A DNA stretch of 64,000 nt from positions 124,001 to 188,000 of the forward strand of contig JAHQIW010003923.1 in the NCBI GenBank assembly GCA_019055375.1. The letters are read 5' to 3'. This stretch comes from Parelaphostrongylus tenuis (lineage: Eukaryota > Nematoda > Chromadorea > Rhabditida > Metastrongylidae). Each line of letters opens with the position of its first letter. Position 1 is the first letter of the stretch. This document shows, one piece after another, positions 25,370-37,399 of this stretch. The position numbers were made by a program, and so were the translations under genes. The notes beneath the pieces are model-generated. The model made no database searches. It was not told the origin of the DNA and saw only the letters and a program-made list of their open reading frames with translations.

Positions 25370-25650
25370 TTCAGATAAAGCTCTCGATATTGATCAATCT
25401 GTAAGGGATCCGCCATGCATCCGATTTCATTTAGAGTCGTTTAACGTGGTTAAATGCATATCTGGCCTTTACAAGCTTCTGGGGACCTACCCGTACTTCA
25501 GTGCTAATCCTCGTAAACAAGCGTGGTATCAATTCGCCGATCTCACAAAGATGGAAGTCTTGGTGAGCTCTGAGCTCGAGATCAAACTATCAACCAAGTG
25601 AGGATCGCATTGCACCTCTAATCACTGTGCCACATGCGTCCATAAGGTAT
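25370..25650 (-). repeat. SINE-like family A, diverged (U1)
   Basis: Minus-orientation body with GATAAAGCTCTCGATATTGA, GTGGTATCAATTCGCCGA and ATCACTGTGCCACATGCGTC. Counterparts: 35650-35925 (U3) and 42190-42450 (U4). Confidence 0.65.
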
Positions 25651-25654
25651 TGTG

Positions 25655-25760
25655 GTGGCAGAGTAGCGCAATGGTTATTGATGCGGTGTAAAAGACGCAA
25701 GGTGACAAGCGAGGCGTTAATTCGAATCTCTCTCAATACTCACTTGCAAACGATCAACGA
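25655..25760 (+). repeat. tRNA-like element, family C (U1)
   Basis: GTAGCGCAATGGTTATTGATG (A-box-like) and TTAATTCGAATCTCTCTC (B-box-like) about 50 bp apart. Counterparts at 35927-36030 (U3) and 42450-42545 (U4). It lies immediately next to the family A head in the other orientation. Confidence 0.6.
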
Positions 25761-26329
25761 ACTCCTCGGATTGGCTAGGCCCAAAATTCACGGAGATTCG
25801 TCTCGTCCTGTTTTTGATATCCATAAAAAAGTTGGAATACTTAAAAAAAGCGGGGCAACGTTTACGAAATTCTATCATTCTGTCATCATGAACGCGAGGG
25901 AAACGAGTCGAATGCGAGAAGTACTAAAATTCGAACAACAAATTACGATAAGAAATCGTGCAAAGAAAGGTTAACTCGACTTACTCAACATTTTTTTCTT
26001 CAAATAACACTGGAATAAAAGTGGAAGTAGGGCAGCTATTAAAGAATAATAGATACATGTCTTTGATTCGAGTCCGCAGCGTGTCATTTAAAATCGTTGC
26101 AGGGTTGATAAGCTGATGACACAGTTGTCTGCAGAATGCTTCATTTGATTCTCGAAATCCTGAGACTGAATGCGTGAAAATGTAATTGTAAGGCTATCCT
26201 AAAGATTGAATAAGAATCAGCTCGATCAACACTAAGCGATATACATGTAAAGGACATAATCTCCAAGTGGTAGAGTCACCTGTCAAAATCCAAAAGAAAA
26301 AAACTTGGATTTTCAAAAGATGCGAGACG

Positions 26330-26930
26330 AGAATTAGAGATGAGCAAAAAGCTGTGGGAAATTCTTGAAAGTTTCGTTTCTGCGCGCAAGTTAACAATAA
26401 AAACAACTAATAATTTTCCAAAGTATGAACCACCATTGTCGACGATTTTCCGCCATCGTTCTGCAAGATTCCGGATCTGTTCGGAGTATCATTACAGTTT
26501 CTCTGTAGTGAAAAACATTTAATATGCTCGTTCAACTTCATTGAATCATTCGAATCGACGGCCATTCACAAAGTGATGCATTGATCAAGAAGCCATTTTC
26601 GGATGAAGCAACGTCTGGACTATAGGCGAGGTGCTCGATGAAGGCTCAGCATCCAAAGAAGCTTGCAAGTTACTTTTATTCAAAATAGATGGTCTGTCGG
26701 AACGAGGCATATCTTTGAGATCAAAATTGTCTTTCTTGAATCGATTAAACCCCTTGCCTACACTCAATTATGTCCTCCTACCGACACCTTCACCCTCATC
26801 AATCTCGTCGACAGCTTTGAGAACCATTGTGCCTTTTCTCCAATAATTGTGGATCAACACACGCAGACCACACTCAAAATTTTGAGTCTCTTTAGATTTC
26901 GATAGGAGTATAGGAATCTATAATTTCTTA
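26330..26930 (-). mobile_element. Internally deleted mariner element M2 (U1)
   Basis: Read on the minus strand: a decayed N-terminus (RVLIHNYWRKG, stop, then VGKGFNRFKKDNFDLKDMPR, SDRPSILNKSNL) followed, after loss of the catalytic core, by the C-terminus (RNLAERWRKIVDNGG...YF). Premature stops are present. Counterpart M2 in U3 at about 36610-37190. The N-terminal part also occurs in U2 (about 30310-30400) and U4 (about 44165-44300). Confidence 0.75.
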
Positions 26931-27099
26931 CCAACTTTTCTTTCCTCTAATTATGACTTGTACGAGGTTGGCACGTCTCTTCCTCAAAATTTGTGGCTAA
27001 CCTTTCGGTGGCCCCGTCTCCGTCAGAGCCTTGCCATACTACACCATACCATATCTGATAATTCGCTTAATACCTCTTATGCGTCAAAAATATAAAACA

Positions 27100-27620
27100 G
27101 AACAATTCAACAGTCTTGTTATTTTTGAAAACCCCGCCTCTCGTATAAAGAAGGAATTTCCAAAAAATAATCAGACTATTGAATTATTTCTTATTAGAAC
27201 ATTGATGCTGGACTTCGATCAACCGAAAGCGCATTTTGATGCGGCAAGACTATGCCACATGGCACGCTGCCAGAAAGACAAAAGACAAGATTGATGAATT
27301 GGGCGAAGTCGAGATTCACTTGCATCCCGCTCACACTCCAGATTGCGTTTCAACCGACATTGGCCTTAACCGTTCCGAATGAGGCACTTTTTGAAGGGTC
27401 GCCGATTGGAATCGTTCGATGAAGTTGAAGAAGCATGTGAAGAGTTCTTAGATTCGAAGACGAAGGACTTTGACTAGATACGAAAGGTGAAGGACCGATG
27501 GCGGACAGTCGTAAAGCAACGGCCTCTATTTTTAAGTGTAGTTATTATTGTTTTTTTTCGGATTTCATGCATAAATTTTCAATTTTTACAGGTGCCCAGA
27601 ACTTTCTTTCCAACCTTATA
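27100..27620 (+). mobile_element. Mariner 3' fragment in opposite orientation to M2 (U1)
   Basis: Plus-strand words match a mariner C-terminus: DQPKAHFDAARL region, HTPDC, then (after a frameshift) a FLKGRRLES...SKTKDF-like stretch and a following DRWRTV-like end. The right end GTGCCCAGAACTTTCTTTCC resembles the mariner terminal repeat. Counterpart at 37400-37915 (U3). Surrounded by a second inverted repeat (GTACGAGGTTGGCACG at 26960, inverted GTACCAACCTCGTGC at 27680). Confidence 0.7.
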
Positions 27621-28239
27621 CGTCTGGGCTTGGACGAAGGCGGGGTCGCCAGAATGTTAGCCACAAATCCTGAGAAAGAAGACGTACCAACCTCGTGCAA
27701 CATAAGCCAGAGAAAAGGGTAACTCAACTGTCAAATAAGCAATCTGGAGCTGAAACTAATGAATTTAATTTTATACAGAACTACTGATGAAAGACGACGC
27801 AAAGGTGTCAAAAAATGAAATTTTCAAAACAATTCCCAGAACTTTTTGCTCAGTTAATATCATGCCATTTTATATGTCCTCTGGACAGGTCTAGTGGTGA
27901 TCTACTTAGCGAAACATTCTGTAAATTGGTGATTGACAGGCTTGCATTAGTGATCAATCGGATCACGTTTGAATAAATGAAAAGAAATAGGAGGAACTAA
28001 CGAAAAAATTTCTACTGTTTTGATTGAAATATGGATATTCTCCAGTGGAAAAATTCTTCATCAACGTCACACTCAATTTCACAATTTGATATTGTTTAAA
28101 GATTTCAGAGTCTCATTAGATAAAACGCATTTTTCTCTGCCACTCCTCGATGAGAGATCGTTGTTAATAGCCGGTAGCAATACGGAGCATCTTTTCTCTT
28201 GGTGGTCACACCGTGTCACTGGCAGTATGAATTGAGTTC

Positions 28240-28500
28240 TTGGTGACTAGGGCGCTTAGTTCTCAACGATCACAACCAGGGACGGTGACCCGCGAAGACC
28301 GCGCAGTGAGGCGCACGCACCCCCTGGCCAATTTTTGGGAGGAGCTCGCGAGAGCCCGCAAATGTAGGCGTGGTGGAGGCGCTGCTTTTGAGCAGGAAGA
28401 ATGTGGGGTAGTATTGAACCTATAACTACCTTCACCGAAGCCCAGTGTTACGCTCTGTGCTGTTGAAGCTCTCGCTTTGCTATCTCTCAGCCATAGCGAC
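28240..28500 (-). repeat. tRNA-like repeat block shared by all four units (U1 copy)
   Basis: GAGGCGCACGCACCCCCTGG and a tRNA-like minus head (ATAGGTTCAATACTACC with AGCACAGAGCGTAACACTGG). Matching copies at 31010-31262 (U2), 38550-38812 (U3) and 44915-45175 (U4). Confidence 0.65.
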
Positions 28501-28689
28501 GCTGCAATTAAGACATAAAAGAATTTGCGAAATACACTAGAAAAAATCATCTAACACACACTTTCTTCTCTGAAGTATGAATTGGCCTGTTGAAAGGACC
28601 ATTATCTTGGTAAATGATATACAAGAATTCTCTATATTTTAGCTTTTTTAGCAGTATTATGGTCTTATGACTATCTATCGAAGAATGCT

Positions 28690-28790
28690 GAATGATATAG
28701 AAAACTTTAAGCTCTGTCGGGGCTTGAACCAGTGTCCCAACCTTTCCCGGACGCTCGCTAACCACTGCAACACCGAGGCCCACAATCTGC
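28690..28790 (-). repeat. tRNA-like element, family B (U1); counterpart 38995-39095 in U3
   Basis: Minus strand: GGCCTCGGTGTTGCAGTGGT (A-box-like) and GGTTCAAGCCCCGACAGAGC (B-box-like). Confidence 0.65.
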
Positions 28791-29074
28791 TGCCACTTTT
28801 TCTGTGATACAACGCGTCACCGGAGAAGGTGATCCAAGGGTACACTCCCGCTTGAGATGTAAACATTTTGTATTACCCAGTAATTTTTGAATGCATAACT
28901 ATAACAGTTAAGAAAATAACAGGAATAGAGAACTTTCATAAATTATGTATATCAGCAGTTGTCAGCTTAATTGGGGTCAAATGCAATATGAGCTCACCAT
29001 ATGGAACCTGCTAACTGTTGGTTGCTGACAGCTCCGATATATTTCGTCACAGAATGAACGGTAGCAAATCAGGA

Positions 29075-29150
29075 GCACGTTATTGTAGTGGTTGGCACAT
29101 GTTAACGAATAGGATGAGTTGAGGGTTAAACTCCTTCTAGAGATTCTATG
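29075..29150 (+). repeat. tRNA-like element, family B, plus orientation (U1); counterpart 39390-39455 in U3
   Basis: TATTGTAGTGGTTGGCACAT and GAGGGTTAAACTCC, 30 bp apart. Confidence 0.55.
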
Positions 29151-31404
29151 TTTTAATATTACTCAGCATTCCTAGATATGCAATTATTATCATGATACTC
29201 AAAAAAAAAATCCAGTACAACTATATTTTTGTGAAAACACTAAGTTTGAAGTACCATCTGGTACTCTTCTTTTAGTATCATTAATTTTCTAAGCTCTTCT
29301 TCTCATATGACTCTTGTTTGAAGGGTGATGTTGGCCTTTTCCCCATGTAGCCATTTACGAAAGCGTTACAATAGAGCAGCCTGGAGTGGACGAACTCAGC
29401 GTTTTATTAAAGAGCAAGAGCATGGCTGTTATTCACTGGATTTATTGAATATGATTCGATACAGAAAACCATTGAATACCTTGATATAACGACCGACGTT
29501 TTGGCGATTTTGCCTTCTTCAAAGCCTGGAATATTAAAGTTGATTCCTGTATATCTGGTCAAATACTTTCGAATCCCAGTAAAAACGATGACGATGAACA
29601 AGTTTGAGAGAAGTTTCAGAGCAGAGTGAATGAATAAATTTGTTATGTGTTGTAATTCTAGAGCCCTGAACTTTGTGCAGGCATACTCGTGACCTCATAA
29701 ATACTCGGCACATTTCCTTGACTCATTGACGGCAGCGAGACGTTTTCAACAACCGCAGGTACATTCTCTAAAGCTAAAATCCTTAAGAAGTTGAGAATTT
29801 GGCAGATATATAGTAAAAGCTTGGCATTTTCTTCTGACGCATAAGTCTATGTGTTGACATTAACTTATATGTGAGTGGGCAGAATTGAATGAAAACAATG
29901 GTTTTTCGAATTAATTCTTCAATAGATGAAATCAAGTTAGCTCTCATTCCTAAATTCGTATGAGATACATATTTTCAAGAGGGTGAAAAAATGATATCTA
30001 TATAAAGACATTCTTAGGCAGCAGCAGAAAGAAAGGTTAGAGGACCTTCGTGGATAAGGCGAGGAAACAATTTCAATGCACAAAAAATACTGGAATACGC
30101 ACAGTGTGACACTTAAGATGCCGGGTAATATAATAACGATATTAAATACAATAGAATTCTGAACACAAGCGCAATAGCCACAAAAAATCGCGATGCTTTC
30201 CGGAATATCACTGTGTTCTGATGAGCACCCATGGCTTACCTTTATGCTACAAGCATCCCATATATGCTACATTAACGATACAGGATGAACCCCTCGACAC
30301 TGATTCTGATGACACTCGATTTTGTCGCCGCACCAACACCTCCACCCTCATTAATCTCATCGACGACTTTAAGAAATGTTAAGCTTTTTGTCCATTAATG
30401 ACGCGTCAACACACGTAAATCATACCGTTCAAGAAGCATTTTGGACCTTAAATTAATGAATTAGATAAGTATACGAAAATCTATCAATAGAAAACGACAC
30501 AAAGATATCAAAAAACGGAACCTTCAAAAATATCCCAGAACTTTTTGCTTAACCTAATATTATCTAAGCTTATAAGCCCTTGGACAGGTCTAGTAGTGAT
30601 CTATAGAGCGAAGCATTTTGAAATTTGCTGATTGACAGGCCTGCATCAGTAAACAAGCGGGTAACGTTTGATTAAATGAAAAGAAACAGGAGGAACTGCC
30701 ACAAAAAATTTCAATGTTTTGACTGATGTACGAATCTTTTCCACTAAAAAAATTTTTCATTGACGTCATAATTTCACATGTTTTCATTGTTTGTAGATTT
30801 ACTATTGTTGTTGATGATGTACTCTTAATCGTCTAGCTCGCTGTTATGAAGTTCCGACTAACACATTTGATCTTAAAATCTCTAAAGCGCACGTTTCTCT
30901 GAGACTCTCCAATGAGAGATCGTGGTTGAAAGCCGGCCGTAATAAGAAGCATCTTTTTTCATAACACTCACATAGCCGCTCTAGCACTGTGGCTTGAGCT
31001 TAAGGTGATTAGTGCGCTTAGGTCTCAGCAAGCAAAACCAGGTACGGTGACCAGTTGTTCCTGCGCAGTAAGGCGCACGCACCCCCTGGCCAATTTTTGG
31101 AAAGGACTCGCAAGAGTCGGAAGTGCTGGAACGACGAGGGCGATGGCATAGGAACAGTAAGCATGTGGTGTAGAATCGAACCCGTAACTACTCTTACACG
31201 ACCCCACGTGTTACCCACTGTGCTACTGAAGCTCTCACTTTGCTGTCCGTCAGTCATCATTATCATAATCACCTAACATACATTTATACAGTTTGAATTG
31301 ATTTGTTAAAATGATATTGTCTTGATAACTAATCTACAAGAATTCTCTATATTTTAGCGCTGTTCCAGCAGTGTTATGGTCCTATGACTATACATCGAAG
31401 AATG

Positions 31405-31505
31405 TTGAGTGATATACAAATTCGAAGCTCTGTCGAGGCTTGAACCCGTTTCTTTACCATTCCGGAGCGTGTGCTAACCACTACACTACCGGAACTTCAT
31501 GTTCA
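31405..31505 (-). repeat. tRNA-like element, family B (U2); counterpart 45310-45415 in U4
   Basis: Minus strand: CCGGTAGTGTAGTGGTTAGC and GGTTCAAGCCTCGACAGAGC. Confidence 0.65.
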
Positions 31506-31767
31506 ACCTAATGGACACGCGCCCACAGCTAGAGAATAAGCAAAAATGGATCATGGAAATCAATTTTAACGAATTGAAACACATCTTTTGTGAGCAAAAC
31601 AACCATTTATGAGGCGACATGCTCGAATTCCACCTGAGCCCAAGTGCTTCTCCATTAAGTATGGACTTGGTAACTATAAGAATGCTTTAGAAAAAGCCTT
31701 TCCAGAGATTTTCTTCAGAAAAAGCGACACTAGCGGGCCCTATATCGAATAAATTGACTACAAAAGA

Positions 31768-32072
31768 ATAAGGGATAAAGCTCTCAGCTTTGATCAATCC
31801 CAGACAAATGGGTCACTCATTCGTCTTCAATTTCTATCTTCGTTTGAGGTGCTTGAATCCATATCTATCCTTTACAATGACTTGCTGTGCCTCCCGCTGA
31901 GCCGATTCAGTGCTGCCTATCGTCCCAGACAAGTCTGAGACTAGTTTCGTACCAATTTACCGACCCCGGAGGGATAGATGGCTTGGTGAGTTATGAGCGC
32001 GAAATCGAACCATTGACCTCGTCTGCGACTCAGACCACCTCTAACCACTACGAAACATGCATACTATGAACT
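31768..32072 (-). repeat. SINE-like family A (U2)
   Basis: Minus orientation: B-box-like GGTTCGATTTCGCGCTCAT, GTCTGGGACGATAGGCAGC and a GAGAGCTTTATCCCTTATTC tail. U4 counterpart at 45675-45980. Confidence 0.75.
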
Positions 32073-32164
32073 AACTATAATAGGTGAAATCGACAAGATT
32101 TCTTGATCTAACAGCTTTTCCAGGAGTGGTGAGTTGCTGTTACTATATGTTCAATAATGCTGAG

Positions 32165-32420
32165 TGACATCAAAATTCTGAACTTCGGCGGGAGTCGAAC
32201 CCGTGCCAGCGTAACTGGAGTTGTTGCCGATTTGTGCTTACTAGGCCAAGCCACTAACAGGTGTTTGCTAACAGATTCGATACCTTGTACCGCAGAGTGA
32301 TGGCAGAACAGAAGCTCAAGTGGAGCGGTGGTTAGCAAGCATCCTCGGAAAGGTGGGACGAGAGTTCAACTCTCGCCCAAGGTGCAAAGTTTTGCATATC
32401 ACTGACATTCTTGGGGTTAT
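32165..32420. repeat. Two tRNA-like family B elements in opposite orientation (U2)
   Basis: Minus copy at 32165-32265 (GGGTTCGACTCCCGCCGAAG) and plus copy at 32318-32420 (GAGCGGTGGTTAGCAAGC with GAGTTCAACTCTCGCCCAAG). U4 counterparts at about 46080-46175 and 46222-46330. Confidence 0.65.
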
Positions 32421-32790
32421 ATTCGTAACATCATAGCAGTAAAGCGGTATAGACGAAGAACCAGTGACCCGTACAAGTCTCCTGGAAGTGCGCCTTTGTA
32501 GGCTTCAATCGCAGGTTCGACGTCTCGCCCGAATTCATCAAACCTTTTATCGCTCACGGTCAAGAAATTGGTATCAGACTGCTCTGTGGGATATCAGCAC
32601 TGACTTAATACATCGGTAGGCCACCGCGGGCCATTCTAGAGGCCATATAGGCATTCCTTTACCATTAACAATACTTGATTACGTCGAATGCATGGCGTAT
32701 CGCTCAGGGATCGATTGAATTCGAAAGCGTTGTTCCTTATATCTTATAAAATTCAGAGTGGAGAAGGCGCCTTGGTTCAGTTCGAATTAT

Positions 32791-32992
32791 CCCTTTGGGG
32801 ACCATATGGTACGCTTCGTACCGAGTCGCGTCACGTCAGCTCTCACTCAACTACTCAAGAGCGGCGCCCCGGTGTGAAAGCAGGCAAAGACAGCCAAAGA
32901 TTCATGCGCGGACGTGCAGATACTACCTGCCTGCGATTGCCGCGCAAGCGAGTGGCGCGTCGCCGTCTGCCTAGCACGGTGGTCCTCAAAGG
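32791..32992 (-). mobile_element. TTAA-type MITE, family T variant, in U2
   Basis: About 200 bp with ends CCCTTTGGGGACCATATGG and GTGGTCCTCAAAGGG and a right-hand TTAA at 32993-32996. The internal words CGCGCAAGCG and GCCGTCTGCC mark a subfamily different from the U1/U3 insertion. Shared with U4, so older than the dimer duplication. Confidence 0.7.
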
Positions 32993-33660
32993 GTTAAAAT
33001 TATTGACGCACTAAGTGATATGCAATGCATTCGAATTTATCAAGTTCCTTACGGTTTACTCATTTTGTATCCACTATAATCAATTGCTTCCGGTGGTTTA
33101 CCAACAATCAACTTAGCAGTGCTATCCTCGCAGACAAATTTATTAGTCATTTGCAGACCGCGGAGCGATAAAGGGTCTGATGAGCCCTGGGCGGGGACAG
33201 AAACTTTGTGTGAGCATACTCGTTACCTCTCAAACAGTCATTACAAATCCTTGACTCATTTTTGACAGCGGAGTTCTTTCGACAACTAAACATACTTCTT
33301 CTATAGCTGCCTTCAAGGAATTGAGAACTTCCTACATTTCCAGGAAAAATTTTGCATTTTCCTCTGACATATAAGTGTCCATATGTGACGACATATTTAT
33401 ATATGTGAGTGGCTAAAATGGACCTTGAATATTGCTTTTTCGAATGAATTTTTCAAGTGCTAAAGATTTAAGGCAACTTTCATTCCTACATTTGCATAAT
33501 ATTCAAATTTTAAGTGGTTAAAAAAGTGATCTTCCTAGGAAGACATCCTGAAACAGCAGTAGAATTCACACGTAAGAAAGGTTTGAGGTCCATCGTGGAC
33601 AATGCGACGAAACAAATTGAGTTGAAAAAAATACTTTAATTCGCATGGTGTGACAATTAA

Positions 33661-33854
33661 CCGTTTGAGGACCAGCGTTGATAGGCAGGCGGCTTCGTGC
33701 CGTCACTTGCGTGGCAGTTAAATAAACGGTCACACAAGCACTCTGCATGTCTCTGCATGCGTGCCTGGCTGTTTACCTACCTTCCTACGAGATTCGACGC
33801 CGCCATTAGAGTAGCTGAGTGAGCATCAAAATGACTCTCATGATCCTTGAAGGG
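33661..33854 (+). mobile_element. TTAA-flanked MITE (family T), filled site in U3
   Basis: Same 194-bp element as in U1, with TTAA at 33657-33660 and 33855-33858 and ends CCGTTTGAGGACCAG and TGATCCTTGAAGGG. Confidence 0.85.
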
Positions 33855-35649
33855 TTAAGATATCGGGTGAGGTAATAACGATGAGAAACGCAATAGAAAA
33901 TTGAACACAAGCGCAACAGTCACAAACAATCGTGATGCTTTCTGAAGTAACATTGTGTTCTGACGAGCACCAATTCCTAACTATTGCGCTATGAACACTC
34001 ATATCTGCTATAACTACGATGAAATCATCGCCACAGAACGATCGCTGAGGAATAATGCATCATTGACGTCATTAAACATTGCCAGAGGTGACTAGTTGCT
34101 AATCTAATCCACAGAATGACTCCTGGTGGTCTGCTGATGTATCAGATAATGCTGCTATCCTCTCAGACGAATCGATGCCAATTTACAGGTCGGGAAATTT
34201 GAAGGTTTTTGATAGCCTTGGAAATATAGTGGAGCTATAGACCACATGTGTGTCACATAGTACCTGTAACCACTGCGCCACACATGTCCCCATATTTACA
34301 TGCTCTCCATTTTGGAAAGCAGAGTTACTCAGGTATTTTGCTGGCGAAAAACATTAAGATCACTATTCCAACGTATGAAACTTTTGAAAGCGATAATTTA
34401 CGTGGACCATCATACTCTTGCCTTCATAATCAATAACACTAATTTTACTACAGGTGCTTATAAAACAAAGAGGAATAGTTTACAGTTTTTTCTTCATAAG
34501 CCCAAGAACGAGGTTGCTATAATCAGATTTATTTGAACAGCTGATGTATCGGCGCATTTCGCCTTTTCCAAATCTACTGCAGAAGGTGAAATACGCCACA
34601 ACGTCAGCTGTTCGAGTAAATTTTATTATGACAACATCGTTTTTTGCGTTCACCAGAAAAATTGTGAACTGTTGAACGATGCCGAGTTAGAGAGATGGTC
34701 GCTCTTAGCAGTTACAGGGAAGTTGGCCACAGAGATTGTTCGAAGCTATTTCGAGGTTGATACGTTAGGGTTCATGTAGTTCCGGCGGTCTCACCCGCCT
34801 CATCAGAGCCTCACACTCCCGCATGTCCTCCTACTTATACCAGGGACGAGGAAACGTTGTTACGGTGAAACAACGTGAAATTGTCGTTTTCACGCTTTCA
34901 CCATTCTATCCCAGTCGATGGCATACGGCTGTTATCCAGATAGTGCACCTTAGAATCACAAACTTCATAACGAGGTTTTATAAAGCAGCCGAATATAAGG
35001 TGCATTGCATGAATATCACAAAGGATTGTCATCTAAGAAAGAGAAAACTGCTAACGAATGTTTTCTGGAGAATTAGATGAACGATAAGGAACGTGGAACG
35101 GCGTAAGATATACGACGATGAGGCTTCCCAGATAATTATGCACGGAATCGATGGTCTGCTCGACTTCTCCTATATTCACACACTTTCGTGTGTTATCTCG
35201 CAGTTACATGGCCAGAGAAAAAGCCAACTGTCGCTCACAAAACTATGACGACAGAAGAGCGATTCATGTGTAGCTAACTTCGATGTTATAGAATAAAGAC
35301 TGTCATCAATAAGAGTCTAATGGAGAGAGTAAAGAAATGTCAACCGCCGATCAATAGAGCAGTGCGAGAATTGATTTTTTTTTCAGAAAGGAAACAAGGG
35401 TTCGGAGAAATCCTAACTAACGACAAAATAAAAGAAAAGCTCTGGATCATAGCACTAATTGGTGATAAACTAATGACCAACTGAAACGAACAGATAAAAC
35501 AGCATTAACTAACTAACTAATCCTGCCGTTGACGCACAGCCATACACACGCCAGCAACACATGAATCTCGCCGAGGTCGCCGATAAGAATTTATCCCGAG
35601 CGCAGTGTACTGCAGAGCGCAAATCTCAACGGATAATTCTATATCTAGC

Positions 35650-35925
35650 AGATAAAGCTCTCGACATTGATCAATCTATAAGCGATCCGCCATGCATCCG
35701 ATTTCATTTAGAGTCGTTTAACGTGGTTAAATGCATATGTGGCCTTTACAATGGCTTCTGGGGACCTACCCGTATTTCAGTGCTAATCTTCGTAAACAAG
35801 CGTGGTATCAATTCGCCGATCTCACAAAGATGGAAGTCTTGGTGAGCTCTGAGCTCGAGATCAAACCATCAACCACGTGAGGATCGCATTGCACCTCTAA
35901 TCACTGTGCCACATGCGTCCATAGG
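35650..35925 (-). repeat. SINE-like family A, diverged (U3)
   Basis: U3 counterpart of 25370-25650, sharing GATAAAGCTCTCGACATTGA and the CTAATCACTGTGCCACATGC head. Confidence 0.65.
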
Positions 35926-36609
35926 GTATTGTGGTGGCAGAGTAGCGCAATGGTTATTCATGCGATGTAGAAGACGCAAGGTGACAAGCAATGCATTAGT
36001 TCGACTCTCTCTCCCAATACTCTCTTGCGAGCGATCAGCGAACTCCTTGGATTGGCTACGCCCAAGATTCACGAAGAATCGTCTCGTCCAGTTTTACGAT
36101 ATCCATAAAAAAGTTGGAATACTCAAGCAAAAGCGGGGCAACGTATGAGATATTCTATCATTTTCAAGGACTATGAATGCGAGGAAAACGAGTCGAATGT
36201 GAGAAGTACTAAGATTCGAACGACAAATTACGATAACAAATCGTGCAAAGAAAGGTTAATTGACTTACTTAACATTTTTTTTGAAATAACACCGGAATAC
36301 AAGTGGAACTAGGGCAGCTGTTAAAGATTAATAGATACATGTCTTTGATTCGAGTCCGCAGCGTGTCATTTAAAATCGTTGCAGGGTTGATAAGCTGATG
36401 ACACAGTTGTCTGCGGTATGCTTCATTTGATTCTCGAAATCCTGTGACTGAATGTGTGAAAATGTAATCGTAAGGCTATCCTAAAGATTGAACAAGAATC
36501 AGCTCGATCAACATGAAGCGATATACATGTAAGAGACATAATCTCCAAGTGGTAGAGTAACCCAGTCAAAATCCAAAAAAAAGTTGGTTTTTTCAAAAGA
36601 TGCGAGACG

Positions 36610-37190
36610 GCATAGAAGTATTAGGGTTGAGCAAAAAGCTGTGGGAAATTCCTGAAAGTTTCCTTTTCTGCGCGCAAGTTAACAACAAAAACAACACTAT
36701 TAATTTTCCAAAGTATAGAGCACCATTGTCGACGATTTTCCGCCATCGTTCTGCAAGATTCCGGATCTGTTCGGAGTATCATTACAGTTTCTTTGTAGTG
36801 AAAAACGTTCAATATGCTCGTTCAACTTCATTGAATCATTCGAATCGACGGCCATTTACAAAGTGATGCATTGATCGAGAGGCCATTATCGGATGAAGCA
36901 ACGTCTGGACTTTAGGCGAGGTGCTCGATGAAGACTCAGCATCCAAAGAGGCTTGCAATTCACTTTTATCCAAATAGATTTTCTGTCGTAACGAGGCATG
37001 TCTCTGAGATCAAAATTGTCTTCCTTAAATCGCTTAAACCACCTGCCTACACTCGATTATTTCCTCCTACCGACACCTTCACCCTCATCAATCTCGTCGA
37101 CAGCTTTGAGAACCACTGTGCCTTTTCTCCTGTAATTGTGGATCAACACACGCAGACCACACTCAAAATTTTGAGTCTCTCTAGATTTAG
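36610..37190 (-). mobile_element. Internally deleted mariner element M2 (U3)
   Basis: U3 counterpart of 26330-26930 with the same deletion breakpoints, so the deletion predates the U1/U3 duplication. Confidence 0.75.
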
Positions 37191-37399
37191 GTACGAGTAT
37201 AGGAATGTGAAATTTCTTACCAACTTTTCTTTCCTCTAATTATGACTTGTACGAGGTTGGCACGTCTCTTCCTCAAAATTTGTGGCTAACGTTTCGGTGA
37301 CTCCGCCTTCGTCAGAGCCTTGCCATACTACACCATACCATATCTGATAATTCGCTTAATACCTCTTATGCGTCAAAAATATAAAACAGGACAATTCAG

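Larger units (their letters stand above)
22931..29668. repeat. Segmental duplication unit U1 (type I)
   Basis: First of four units beginning ACTTTGTG...GCATACTCG. Near-identical to U3 (33203-39980), with an offset of about 10272 at the left end drifting to about 10312 at the right because of small indels. Carries in order a family T MITE, a family A partial, a foldback block, an unknown open frame, family A and C elements, mariner M2, a mariner C-terminal fragment and family B elements. Confidence 0.88.
29669..33202. repeat. Segmental duplication unit U2 (type II, shortened)
   Basis: Begins AACTTTGTGCAGGCATACTCG. It matches U4 from 39981 to about 40625, then jumps at about 30305-30315 to sequence that matches U4 from about 44219 on. 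It therefore lacks about 3.6 kb relative to U4. Ends at GCCCTGGGCGGGGAC, where U3 starts. Confidence 0.85.

Noticed and set aside
27100..27620. SETMAR-like host fusion gene
   Set aside because: Only broken mariner C-terminal sequence with frameshifts; no SET domain nearby.
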